Shown piece after piece: positions 34,152-45,313 of a stretch of DNA of 64,000 bases. Source of the stretch: Aegilops tauschii subsp. strangulata (taxonomy: Eukaryota; Streptophyta; Magnoliopsida; Poales; Poaceae); assembly GCF_002575655.3 (NCBI RefSeq), contig NC_053037.3:51100242-51164241 (forward strand), read 5' to 3'. The notes under the pieces are model-generated. The model was given only the letters and a program-made list of their open reading frames with translations, was not told the DNA's origin and ran no database searches. Each line of letters begins with the position of its first letter. Within the stretch, counting starts at the first letter, position 1. Made by a program: the position numbers and the translations under genes.

Positions 34152-34435
34152 TTATTAATAAAAAGTAAAATGATGAATATATTTTCAAAATTCAGTATGT
34201 GTATTTTTGGAAAAGCAATGAACAGTTTTGAAATACGTGATGAATATTTGTGACCATGTTTTGAAGTACAGATGAATAATTTCATATATCTGCAAATATT
34301 TGATTTACAACATGAACATTGTTTTTCAAACACACTTATTTTATCCCAAATAATATGGAAAACAGAAAAAAAAAGGAAGAGAAAAATATTGAGCATTCGG
34401 TTTGCTTGCTTTATTTTAGAGAAGGGCATTGCTAA
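34152..34435. other. AT-rich flank right of the Helitron
   Basis: Contains degenerate gatgaatatttg-type repeats; no gene seen. Confidence 0.5.
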
Positions 34436-34444
34436 CTTTTAATA

Positions 34445-35465
34445 GAGAGAATTCCTTATTTGGCCCTTTCTTAAAATTTGGTTCCTTTTTTGGCCCCAAA
34501 AAACTTTTTTCTTTCCTTTTTGACACTTAAACTCCATTTTGTTCCTTACGTGACACTTTCATCCATTTTTCCATCCGCCGGCGTTAACTATGATCTACAA
34601 AGACAATTTTACCCCTGGTGGTAATAAATGTCACCAAGAAAGGGAAGAGAAAGAGCGTGAATATGAATGTATGAAAGTGTTGCGCGTTGGAGATTCCACG
34701 TTCAAATATTCATATGCACCAGCGCCCAACCGTCGCGTTGCACAGCTCGATCCGCGAGAGCCCGGCACTCAGTTGCTCACGCACGAGTACATACAAAGCT
34801 AGCACAAGAAGCATGCAAGCTAGCAGCTTGATTGATTTTGCGAAACACACGTCTAGCCGGTACCTCACATGCATATGCGAACCAGTAAAAGCTAGCTCTT
34901 AATCGATCGGATCAATTCGATCTCGGCGGAATACTCTCGTAACTATCCTACTGATTCGTGTATAGTACATGATAGTGAGGAGACATTTTTTTGGAACGAT
35001 TCGATGGAGACGTGAAGCTTGTGCAGCAAATTGAGGCGCGAACACAGCTCAGGGACATCACCCGTCGAGGTCTAAACTATCACCCATAAGATTAATCTGC
35101 ACAAATTTATACACTACAGTCTACAGTAGAGACTGAATGGGTAGTCATTATTCCACTATCATACTATTATTAGTCCCTCGCAATTTTTTTTATGATTAGT
35201 CATATGTTACTATTTTTTTATTTATCCAACCACGACAAAATATGTCACATCACCTCTTTGTTTGCATGTGAATAATCTGGTCACATACTACATTAGCGGT
35301 AAAAATGTCTTTTTATGTCAGACTTAACACAGTTACTGGCCAAATCTGACGGAAGTGTCACATAGGAAACAAAATGAATTTTAAGTGTCAAAAGGAGAAG
35401 AAAAAAGTTTTTTGGGCCAAAAAGGGAAGCAAATTCTAAGAAAGGGCCAAATAAGGAATTCTCTC
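34445..35465. mobile_element. Non-autonomous Mutator-like element with long TIRs
   Basis: The ends are inverted copies over about 150-170 bp: GAGAGAATTCCTTATTTGGC at 34445 and its complement ending at 35465. A perfect 9-bp duplication CTTTTAATA flanks it (34436-34444 and 35466-35474), the target size of the Mutator superfamily. The 700-bp interior has no transposase. It holds a mildly GC-rich piece (34690-34920) that could be captured sequence, with ORFs of only about 70 codons. Confidence 0.85.
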
Positions 35466-35474
35466 CTTTTAATA

Positions 35475-37389
35475 AGACAGGAAATGTGTTTCTAGAGACA
35501 CGCCTCCTCTAGTGTTGTTGTTGGGCTAGGCCCATTAACTGCACATGGACACATGGTAGGGTGCGCAGACTTTCATTAGGTAAGTGGACTGACCTTCCGC
35601 TGCGTCCATTATATACATATTTTCTACATTTACTTTCACTTAGATATTATATGACCTTAAAAATAAAAATATGCAAACATCACTAAGATATTTCTCTCAA
35701 CATGCAATCACAGATCGAAAAATATTTTTTATTCTATTATGCTACTTACAATCAATAATATTCTAAAACTATACAACAAATCATATGAATTTTTAGTTTC
35801 AGTTCTCATATGCTATATCCAAATGTTCATGTTTCATATAATCAAATCTCGTTGAATCATATTGCGATCAATTCTAGCATCAACGCCTGAGACATTAACT
35901 AGTTACTTTAATAACGATATTGTAGTAAAAACACCCTCAAATATTAAGTAAACTAGTTTTCTTGCACATGCTCTAAGATTTGCTCATGTATACTAAATAT
36001 AATGTTCATGCCACTTTAAAAGTGTTGCGTGAAATTATAAAAGAAATCATCTATTGTTTTTAGATATACATAAAGAAAATATTTGAATTTTAAAATGTCC
36101 GTGACTATGAAATAAATGTTCACATATCTCTGAAAGTTATTTCTGTATTACAGAATAAAGTGGTCATTTGTAAGAAAAATGTTAATGATTTCAAAAACAT
36201 GTTCACATAATAAAAACAATGTTCATGTGTTTACCATAAAATAACTTTAACATAAATTGATAAAAGTTATAAGTAATAGGTACGAATGAAATAAGGAAAA
36301 GTAAGAAAAAAATATAAAAAATGAAGTACATATAGAAAGAAAATAAAAGAATAAACATGAAAATCAAAATAAAAAGGAAAGGGAAATAATTAAAAATGAT
36401 CTTTTAAGGCCTGAGAATGAATGAAGTGACAAAGAAAAGATGACCCAACTGCCAAGAGCCTTCTAGCAACGATTCCCTCTCCGGTTTTAATGATTGGATA
36501 AGCTCGAGTTCTAGAATCAATGTCTGTTTGATAAGATGGGCTGACATAAAGAGTGGCCCAACCTAACCGCAACCTAGTTGTGGTCAATTGCAATAGTGTG
36601 CCTACGTAGAATTTCAACACATTTTTTCCTAGATTTGCATGTGCCCATAGCAAATTTCTAAATCGTTCATCCTTTTCAAATGACAAACTTACTAATATTG
36701 CCATGTATAAGAACTAATAGAGGTAGCATGGTATCTTTATTATTTACACCATGGAAATTTAAATAATTGGACCATGGTAATTATTATTTTCTATGGCTAC
36801 TCGTTTTTTTGGATAATAGTCATCATACAACATGCAAACACAAAATTTTCCATGGAAATTAAATATTTCGTTGACATTGTAATCTCAAACATGGCAGTTT
36901 TATTAATTTCTCAGCTTGTCACATGTCAAAAAAATCATGGCAGACTTATATTTTCATAAAGTTCACATGTCCATTCTTTTCACAAAATAAAATTTTGTCA
37001 TGATATGTACAGTTGCCATGATACAAGTACTTTTATCCACATTCTTGACATGATCTACTTTGTAAATTTTCCATGATATTTTTACTTTTTAGAAAATATT
37101 TTTTTTCTAAATTTACCACGACAATTTTAAAAGGACTTTTTAATGAGCACATGCCAATTTAGAACTTTTTTTTTGCCAATATCATGTTTTTATTGAACCT
37201 AGCCAATACAACATTTTGCGTTGATAATATGCAATACATTGTCATGGTACATATAGTTGCCCCGATACATGTAATTTTTATCTACATTTGTCGTGATCTA
37301 CAAAGGTAATTTGTCTCGATTTTTCAGACTATGCCAAATTTCTTTTCTTTGGACCATAACAATTGACTTTATGGACCTTGACATTTTTT
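35475..37389. other. AT-rich intergenic DNA with ccatgg-rich repeats
   Basis: No recognisable gene. A 104-codon frame at 36390-36704 (minus) is unlike any protein I know. 36740-37380 contains scattered ttgccatgat/accatggtaa motifs that also occur right of the inverted-repeat element (39780-39920), so the two sides may be related. Confidence 0.45.
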
Positions 37390-37636
37390 TAAGAGAAGTC
37401 GACATTTCAACCCCGAGCTAAACACTCGGTTTGTTTTAGAACCTTCATCTTTATAACCGGCTGAATTGAACTCTTAACTTACCACCAAGTTCAAAACACA
37501 ACACTGGTCTTGTTTTCGGGCTAGTCAACTGGCTTTGATCGAAGTCAATGCTGACTCGGCATGCCAGCTCATGCATGCAACATGTAAACTTACCCTCACC
37601 CCCCTTCTCGATTCAGTCCCACCCCGAGATTTTTTG

Positions 37637-38060
37637 AGCCGGGGCTCCTGGACACCCCTTATCTGTATCCTCCAATATATCTTTGAGATCCATGCTTGAC
37701 AACTAACTTACTACATGAATTTTTCTCTTTTTTATTTCTTCCAAATACAACAACATATGAACTCCAAACTTTGCAAGACAATAAAACATTCTTACTAAAA
37801 TATGAAAAGAAAACTTTCAGATTTCTTGGTCCGACATAAGAATACATAATGAGTTTTTTATTAAAAAATTTATTTTTATTATTTATGATGCACGAAAAAA
37901 TTCCCAAAGATTTTTCCCACATTGTAGTTAGAATGTTTTGTTGTGCTGCAAAGTTTGAAGTTCATATGTTGCTTTATACTATAAGAGAAAAAAAAAGTAC
38001 TTGCACGAATCGCCATGCAGAAATGGATGGCTTGATAAGGAGGTGCCCAGGAGCCTAAGC
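37637..38060. mobile_element. Fold-back MITE
   Basis: Ends GGGCTCCTGGACACCCCTTA (37642) and its near complement ending at 38055 (aaggaggtgcccaggagcc). Inner pairing includes caacatatgaactccaaact (37751) with agtttgaagttcatatgttg. Entirely non-coding, and related in design to the MITE at 28034. Confidence 0.7.
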
Positions 38061-39376
38061 TTCACAAAATGTTTTCGCCCACCCCGAGACCGACCGCAGT
38101 CCCCGCCGAAGCCGCATGCATGGGACGCCTCCAACCTCCACTCAGGGCTGCCGCCAATGGACGGAGACCGGTGGCGCTGCCATACCACCACACCGCCCTA
38201 TGAAAGGTTCTAGCTGGTCAACAGGGGAGAAGCTTCCAAGCGCTGGGTTGCTGGGGGACCTCCAGGACAGGGCGTTGTGGGCGGGCGCGTGAGCAGCGGG
38301 CGGCTGACGCGCTCCCCTCAAGTGCGCTTGGTTTTCTCTCGTGGCACTGCTGCACCCGGGTCATCGCCATCAACCCCGCCGGGATCCCGACAGCCACCAT
38401 GTAAGCTTCTCCTTGTAGCCTCCATCAGCGACTGCTCCCCGCCTTCAGCCGCCACTCACTGGCCTCTTGTTGGCATCCATTGCTCTGGGGAAGAGGATGT
38501 CTTCCTCGTCGCGACCAACTTTGGAGTGGGATTGGCACCCCCTCTGCACTGTCTAGCACGCTCGTCGTCGTTCCTGAGATCCATGTCCTTGTCGAAGGCT
38601 ACGGAGGAGCGAAGGGAAGGGGAAAGAACGTGCTCCCTGGTACAGCGTCAAAGGGCACCTCGACCACGCGAGCTTGCTCCGTTTCCCTCCATCCCCTTCC
38701 TATACCATGTCAAGCCCACCAATTTTTACGGAGGCCCCTTACTTCGACGTGTCCGACATGAATTGTCACAGCACCGATCTCGAGCATGTCGTGCCGTCGG
38801 TGTGCCATCTTTCAATTAACCTTGACTCTAGAATCTTCTATGTCTCTCTAACTCCATTATGTCGCCAATTTCAGGAATGAGCAACATCAATGAGCCATTC
38901 GTCTAGCTCTACCGCTGCCTACATCGGACCCCACCACTGCTCCCGACCATGTTGTTCCCAGGAATCTATCCAAATAGCCTCGCGTCGCTCCCCTGGATTG
39001 CTCCGAACTAGCAGAAATGAATGACGCTGACAAGTTTTCCCCCACTTCCGGCCGAGCTCCACCGTTAGAAGATGTGGTCGGCAAGCTCCCTAGCGGCCCC
39101 GCAACCTCCCGCGTCCGTGCAGACCACGTCCTTTTCTCTGCTAGCTCCTGCTCGCCCGCACAACTCCTCTCGCATCGCTAGCCTAGCACCATCGCTGCCC
39201 GCCGCTACAACACCCCGTCCTGGAGGTTCCCCGGCGGCCCCGAGCCTGGGTTCTTCTCCCCTGCTGACCAGCTGGAACCTTGCGTGGGGCCGCGTTGCAG
39301 GTCTTCGGTTGCTGATGAGCCCGAGTGGCGGTTGGAGCCGTCCTAGGTGGCGCAGCAGGGACCGGGGCCAGGCTTG
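38061..39376. other. GC-rich interior of the inverted-repeat element
   Basis: GC-rich sequence unlike its AT-rich surroundings, possibly captured gene pieces as in Pack-MULEs. The longest frame is 38277-38819 (+), 180 codons, starting MGGRVSSGRLTR, rich in Ser/Pro/Arg; I recognise no domain. Stops interrupt all frames over longer distances. Confidence 0.35.
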
Positions 39377-39384
39377 GGGTGTAA

Positions 39385-39535
39385 GAATGTTTTAAATAGC
39401 CGGCTATAGCTCGCTATATAGTCTTTTCAGCAAGGTGCCGCTAAATAGTCCCATGTACAAATAGCCCGCTGTAGCCCGCTATAGCTGATTTTGAGGTCCG
39501 CCGCTATTTGGCAATAGCCCGCTATTTAAAACATT
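39385..39535. mobile_element. Short hAT-type MITE
   Basis: A 151-bp element with TIRs AATGTTTTAAATAGC and GCTATTTAAAACATT and internal ctatagc/gctatag motifs, flanked by an 8-bp direct repeat GGGTGTAA (39377-39384 and 39536-39543). Element type inferred from the 8-bp target site and a TIR common in grasses. Confidence 0.75.
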
Positions 39536-39785
39536 GGGTGTAACTGCATCGAAATTCGAGAGAGAGATGGGGGTGGGGTAAGTTTTAGATAGTACTTGTG
39601 TGAGCTGGCATGCCCAGTCAGCATTGACTTCGATCAAAACCAGTTGACCAGCCCAAAACCAGATTAAGGTTGTGTTTTAAACTTTGTGATAAGTTGAGGG
39701 GTGCAATTTGACCGGCTTCAATTATAAGGGTTGTAAATAGAATCGAGTGTTTAGTTCGGGTTGGAATGTAGACTTTTCTCTTTCT

Positions 39786-40483
39786 TTTTTTGGCCAATGG
39801 AAATTCCTTTTCTTTGGACCATGGCAAAAAAAATTGGCCCATGGCAAATTTATTGAACAATGCATGGTATATTATTTCCGTTCTTTATCATGGCACATTT
39901 ATATTTGGAACATGGAAAAAAAATGGGAGTGGCTAGAACTCAGTTAGATGAGACATAGTTTGTTCTCATTCACTTTGTTGTCCCATCCCGTTTGTCAGTT
40001 TGCCAACGGGCCTTTTGTCCAAAACTTTGGTTTCGGCCCATTCCCTGGTTTTCTTTATTATTTGCTTTGTGTGTTGTATATGCTGGTGTGCACGTATTCC
40101 GTTCTTGCTCGGAGTTTTCCAATTTTGGCCAAACACATTAGGCTGAACATATGAAAGGGTCAGCTGCCACACACATTTTTTATTTACTCTTGTAACTATT
40201 TATTTTATATTATTTAAACCAAAATAGCACTTGTTACAAAAAATTATGCAAAACGACAAAAGAAACATTGAGTTTTTATTCAGAAAATACCCAATAAAAA
40301 AACTATCTGCATGTGCATGTTAGTGTCCATGGTAAAAGTAAATAAAAAAACCCCTAATTGTGACTGGTGGGATATTTTTTGAAAGAAAAAAGCAACCAAA
40401 AAAACTTTTTGCATACTCGTGTTGTGAAAAGAATAAATGAGATTAAATTAAATAAAAGTAGATCATATCTAGTGGTGCGGCGC
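39786..40483. other. Intergenic DNA
   Basis: Contains catggcaaa-type motifs to about 39920, then a unique-looking stretch (39940-40160) and AT-rich DNA. No gene identified. Confidence 0.45.
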
Positions 40484-41890
40484 TTGCAGTTGCATGCATG
40501 TTCCGACCCTTGAAGTTGCGCTAGATGTGGACATGCAACTAGCCCGATAACCACTTCCCATCCCAGTTGCAATTGCTTTGACCCTCATGTAGTTCCCACC
40601 CCAGTTGCAATTGCTTTGACCCTCATGCAGTTACAGTCATGCTAACTCACAATTGCATATCTAGTGGTGGACACACAATTGGCCGGACAACACTCTCTAG
40701 ATCCTAGTTGTTGTCCCTTTGCGCCCTATGCGGTTGCAATGGTTACAACACTTAGAATTGTATGTCCAGTGGTGCACATGCAACTCACCCCAACAACTCC
40801 TTAGCCCACTCCAGTCGCAGTCATTTTGTTTTCGTGTAGTTGCAGTCTGGTTAAAATGCTTGCATTTGCATGTGAAGTCATGGACATGCAACTGGACCTA
40901 CAACCCCCTCCCCGCCCCTGTTGCAGTTTCTTTGTGCAATTGCCCCGACAACTCAACATCCACCCCAAGTTGAAATCGCTTTTGTGTAAGTGTAGTTGCA
41001 GTCTGTTCAATGCTTGCAGTTGCATGCCTATTGATGGACATGCAACTGGTCTGACAACTTTTTCTAAATAAACTGGCCCGACAACCTCCTTCCGACCCCA
41101 GTTGCAATCACGTGTGTGACCATGCAGTTGCAGTCTGTTATAACACTTGGAGTTGCATGTCTAGTGATGGACATGCAACTTGTTCGACAACCCCCTCCCG
41201 ACCCCAGTTGCAGTCACGTATGTGCCCATGCAGCTGCAGTCGGTTAGAAATGCTTTGCAGTTGCGTCTCTAGTGACAGACATGCAACTGGCCCGAAAACT
41301 CCCCACCCAACCCAGTTGCAGTGGAATTACAATGCTTGTTGTTGCATGTCTAGTGATGGACATGCAACTGGACCGGCAGCCCCCCTCCCGACCCCAATTG
41401 CAATCACATGTGTGCCAATGCAGTTGCAGTCGGTTACAACGTTTGTAGTGTCATGTCTAGTAATGGACATGCAATTAGCCCAACAACTCCCCACCCGGTC
41501 CAGTTGTAGTCATGTGCGTGCCCCTGCAGTTGCAGTCGAGTTATAACGCTTACAGTTGCATGTCTAGTGATGGACACGCAACTGGCCTGACAACCACCCT
41601 CTCGATCCCAGTTGCACTTGGGTTGCAAAGCTTGCAGTTGCATGTCTAGTGGCGGACATGCAACTTGTCCCAACAACTCCCCTCCCGGCCCTAGTTGTAG
41701 TCATTTTGTACTTGTGCAACTCCAGTCGAGTCACAATGCTTGTAGTTGCATGTCTACTGGTAGACATGCAACTGGCCCCGACAACTGTCATCCCGACCCC
41801 AATTACAGTCGCATTGTATCCGTGCAATTGCAGTCGGGTTACAATGTTTGTAGTTGCTTGTCTAGTGATGGACATATAACTGGCCCCGAC
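40484..41890. repeat. Tandem array of about 13 hairpin-forming units
   Basis: Units of roughly 80-165 bp, most near 105 bp, each holding an inverted repeat close to TTGCATGTCTAGTGATGGAC followed by ATGCAACTGG: the arms GTTGCATGTC and GACATGCAAC enclose TAGTGATG. Between cores are conserved pieces (ccgacaactcccc, cccagttgcagtc). Core copies lie near 40490, 40655, 40755, 40865, 41020, 41150, 41260, 41340, 41447, 41555, 41637, 41743 and 41850. Units in the right half are most alike, those on the left more decayed. The Cys/His-rich frame at 41112-41546 is a by-product. The array ends exactly at the SIRE-type LTR. Confidence 0.85.
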
Positions 41891-41896
41891 TAAAAG

Positions 41897-43225
41897 TGCT
41901 AGTTATCAACTAGAGGGGGGGTGAATAGGTGATTTTTATGAAAGTCTTCAAAACATGGGAGTTTCAAAGACAAGCAATAGAAATGAACCTATTGACATGC
42001 AGCGGAAGGTAGACTACACTAGGCAAGCCATAGTCAAGTATTCAATGAAGTGAAAGCACGAAGACTAATAGCAGCTAGGCAGTATGGATCAGGATGGAAG
42101 ATAGTATGAAGCCAAACAACAATAGTCATCACACAGTGAAGTCAAACAGTTAATGCAAGCAGGCAAGGACTTCACGAAGACAAACTGTGAGTAAAGCGGA
42201 GTAAGAGATAGAACCAGTTGCTTGGTGAGGACAAGGATTTGTTGGACCAGTTCCAGTTGCTGTGACAACTGTACGTCTGGTTAGGGAGGCTGAGATTTAA
42301 CTCAGAAGACTGCGTCTTCACCTTATTCCCCTTGAGCTAAGGACACTTAATCTTCGCCGAATCACTCTGGTAAGTCTTCAAGGTAGACTTCCGAACCTTC
42401 ACAGACTTCGTTCACCAGCAATCCACAATGACTCTTGGATGCTCAGAACGCGACGCCTAACCGGTTGGAGGATTCACAATCCTCAAGTGTAACAAGTCTT
42501 CAGATCACGCGGACAGAAAGACTTCAGTGATGCCAAACACTCTTTGGGCTCTGGGTGTTTTGGGCTTTGTCCTCACAAGGATCTTTCTCTCAAAGGCTTC
42601 GAGGTGGGTTGCTCTCAAACGACAAAAGCCGTGCACTAACTCTGAGCAGCCACCAATTTATGGTGTAGGGGGTGGGCTATTTATAGCCACTAGGTAACCC
42701 GACATGATTTGTCCGAAATGACCCTGTGTCACTAAGGAACTGACACGTGTCCAACGGTTAGATTTCAAACACACGCGGCAGCTTGGCTTGGGCTACAAGT
42801 AAAGCTGACTCATCCAGCTCTGGATAAGATTTGCTCTCATTGTCTTCGCTCGAAGACATAGGATTTGGTTGAGCATCACTTCAGTCACTCTGACTTTGTT
42901 CACTTGGACCCCACTTAACAGTACGGTGGTTCCTATCACTCAACGAAGAAGAAAAGGAAACTACGAAACAGCTATGTCTTCGCACTCCATAGTCTTCACG
43001 TGAACGTCTTCTCGAGTCATAATCTTCGTTGTGAATATCTTCACATACCACCATTGTCTTCAATGTCTTCACACATTTTTATGGGTCATCTCCGGTAGGT
43101 AAACCGAATCAATGAGGGACTACTACCTGTGTTATCCTGCAATTCTCACAAACACATTAGTCCCTCAACCAGGTTTGTCGTCAATACTCCAAAACCAACT
43201 AGGGGTGGCACTAGATGCACTTACA
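41897..43225 (-). repeat. 3' LTR of the SIRE/Maximus-type element
   Basis: Read on the minus strand it starts TGTAAGTGCATCTAGTGCC right after the polypurine tract and ends GATAACTAGCA at 41897; 1,329 bp. The five bases outside (aaaag, 41892-41896) should be the target duplication; the other copy is out of view. Confidence 0.85.
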
Positions 43226-43243
43226 ATCTCCCCCTTTTTGGTG
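43226..43243 (-). promoter_or_regulatory. Polypurine tract of the SIRE/Maximus-type element
   Basis: On the minus strand CACCAAAAAGGGGGAGAT directly precedes the LTR start, the site of plus-strand DNA priming. Confidence 0.85.
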
Positions 43244-43750
43244 ATTGATGACAAACTGGTTGAAGTTTTCAACGGGGATAAAAGTATGTGAAATTGTAAG
43301 GGTTAAGGCATTGTCTTCATAAGTAATAAAAGGCTCCCCCTGGAGATGTGCATATAAGTATTTTGCTTTTGAATGCAAATGCACATGGCAGGTTGTACTT
43401 GTGGAGATCCTCTTCAACTTAAGAAGACAATTCATCATGCATGAAAAGATATAACGAAGATAATGACATGCATAATGAAAAATGGACGTCTGCGGCATGA
43501 CTTCGTGCGGAATTTATCGTCGCACATGCGGAATTTATCATCGCATCACATAGTTGACAGAAAAGGTAGCAGACGACCATCAAGTTTAAGTGTTACAACT
43601 CAAAGAACCAAATGTATCAAAAGCGAGAGTTGTAAACACTTGGCAAAAAGTATAGCAACCACCTATAAGGACCCGCTTGAAGACTATCAACTCATATGCT
43701 TCTCCCCCTTTTGTCAGTAAGGACCAAAAAGGTTTGAAGACATAGAGCGT
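43244..43750 (-). other. 3' untranslated region of the SIRE-type element
   Basis: 500 bp between the stop of the additional gene (43751) and the polypurine tract. AT-balanced, no frame worth noting. Confidence 0.6.
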
Positions 43751-45308
43751 CTACTCGTTCCCATGAGGAGTAGGTGAAGGTCCAGGGTCGACGTTGGTGT
43801 CCGGTGGTGCAGAAGAACTTGTTGCAGTGTCGATACGCGGCGAAGTTGTAGTAGGTGAAGTAGCATCATCTTCGTCATCGATGACTCTGGCATTGACAGT
43901 GGTCACCGAGGAGGAGTACTCAGAGTCTTCAAGAGAGGGAGTCCGGCGGAAGACAACGTTCCTAGGAGGAGTGGAATCAAATTTAAATCTCTCTGTGAAG
44001 CCATCTTGTTGAAGATGATCTTCAGAACTGAGCAATGTTAGACTCTTCCACAACCGCCGACAGGTTTCATGTGTGACAAATGCATTCTTGGTGGCTAGAT
44101 TGCGAATGCGATTGACATCCACCAAGAGGCTCTGCATCTGTCGCTTCAGCCAGTAATGATGCTTATCCTGTTTTTGATGTAATGCCACGAGAAGCTCTCG
44201 GTCATTGAGAACTCAAGATCGCTTCCGAGGCCTTTGAGCAATAGTGCTTTCAGTGGCTTCAATTGTTGCACGATGAGGTGCACGTGTAGTACGAGCCAGA
44301 GGATAAACACGAGTTGCAGCAAGAACACCCTCAATCGGTTGTGAGAAACTTTGGCGATCAACATTGTGAAGATAAACTGGCTCCTTGGCAGGCTCTGGGT
44401 AAATAGCTTCGACAGACATATCAACTTCTGGCAGGAAGATAATATGATTGCGCGCAGAGGGCTGATAGTTGACAGAAGAGTGGAGCTTGATGAGGCGCAT
44501 TACGCATGGAGCATAAAACTTCAAACCAAAGAGATCAGAACCAGATGCAGCAAGTTGCCTGATGAAGAAATCCTGAGTAATGAAGCTGATGCCATTGAGG
44601 ATATAGAAAACCAATGTCTTCATTGCTCCTTCAAGCTTCACTGCAGGAGAATGTCCTTTGACAGGGTAGAGAGTTCGTCGTATGATATGATAGATGGTGC
44701 GGGGCAGATACTCTAGGTCTTCAACAAAGAATTCCGTTGGATATTCAGCATCTCTAGGCAGTGGCTTCATCATGCTAAGCATTTGACTCATGTTCGGCTC
44801 AAGCTTCTGGAATATGCTCTCCAAAGCATTGCGATGAAGCTGACAACCAGGTTCATAGAGTTCACCTGGAGTGGGCAGGGTAGTAAGCTCAATAATATCT
44901 TGGGCTTGGGCTTCATGGTGAACATTGCCTGTCATCCACTCAAGGATCCAAGTCTTCGGATCCCTGTTGTAGCCGCGAATGTGAAGAGTGGCATAGAATT
45001 GTAGCAAAAGCTCCTCATTCCAATTTTCTTTTTGGTCACAAACTGCAGAAGACCAGCATCTCTGAAGCAGTCTAGGGCTTCTTCCAAGCAGGACATGCCA
45101 GCAATGTCTTTGCAGTCTAGACGCATATGGGGAAAGATGCGCCCATGATTGTATAAGATACAAGAGTAGCAACTGCGCTGCTGATAGCTCCAGAACCGAT
45201 CAGATGAAATTATTGGCTTCGAATATGGGTTCTTAGCACTATCAAAGAAGGTGTTGTGTGCTTTGAAGCTATTCACATTGAACGATCCTGGCAAAGTCGC
45301 AGTACCTG
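43751..45308 (-). pseudogene. Additional gene of the SIRE-type element, C-terminal part
   Basis: Third and last piece of the large sense gene downstream of pol. The sequence starts at the Angela insertion. The frame runs from there to near 45050, shifts, and continues to about 44213 with KENWNEELLLQFYATLHIRG, YNRDPKTWILEWMTGNV and SPAVKLEGAMKTLVFYIL: a globular, tryptophan-containing domain reminiscent of the conserved ORF1 or gag-like domain of some plant retroelements. After another shift near 44200 the last piece (44188-43751) has a coiled-coil-like start and a disordered Ser/Thr/Pro/Asp tail ending HGNE and stop. Function unknown; in the SIRE lineage an ORF in this position has been called envelope-like, but I see no signal peptide or membrane anchor. 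Confidence 0.55.
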
Positions 45309-45313
45309 GAAAC

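Larger units (their letters stand above)
37390..39785. mobile_element. Large inverted-repeat (fold-back or MULE-like) element
   Basis: Arms of about 230-240 bp at 37390-37625 and 39541-39785 are inverted copies. For example gatcgaagtcaatgctgact (37537) pairs with agtcagcattgacttcgatc (39617), and ggcatgccagctca occurs in both orientations. Between them is a 1.9-kb interior made of a nested MITE (37637-38060), a GC-rich unassigned stretch (38061-39376) and a second MITE (39385-39535). No transposase and no target duplication could be fixed. The superfamily is undecided. Confidence 0.6.

Noticed and set aside
36390..36704. 104-codon ORF on the minus strand
   Set aside because: Unlike any protein I know, in AT-rich non-conserved sequence, with nothing gene-like around it.
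38277..38819. 180-codon ORF as a host gene
   Set aside because: No domain, low-complexity Ser/Pro/Arg composition, located inside an inverted-repeat transposon.
41112..41546. Cys/His-rich 144-codon ORF in the hairpin array
   Set aside because: It is a translation of the tandem repeat (periodic SSDGHAT), with no conserved start and no zinc-finger spacing.
40484..41890. Array resembling a CRISPR locus
   Set aside because: Units are longer than CRISPR repeats, spacers are themselves related to each other, no cas genes, and the genome is a plant.
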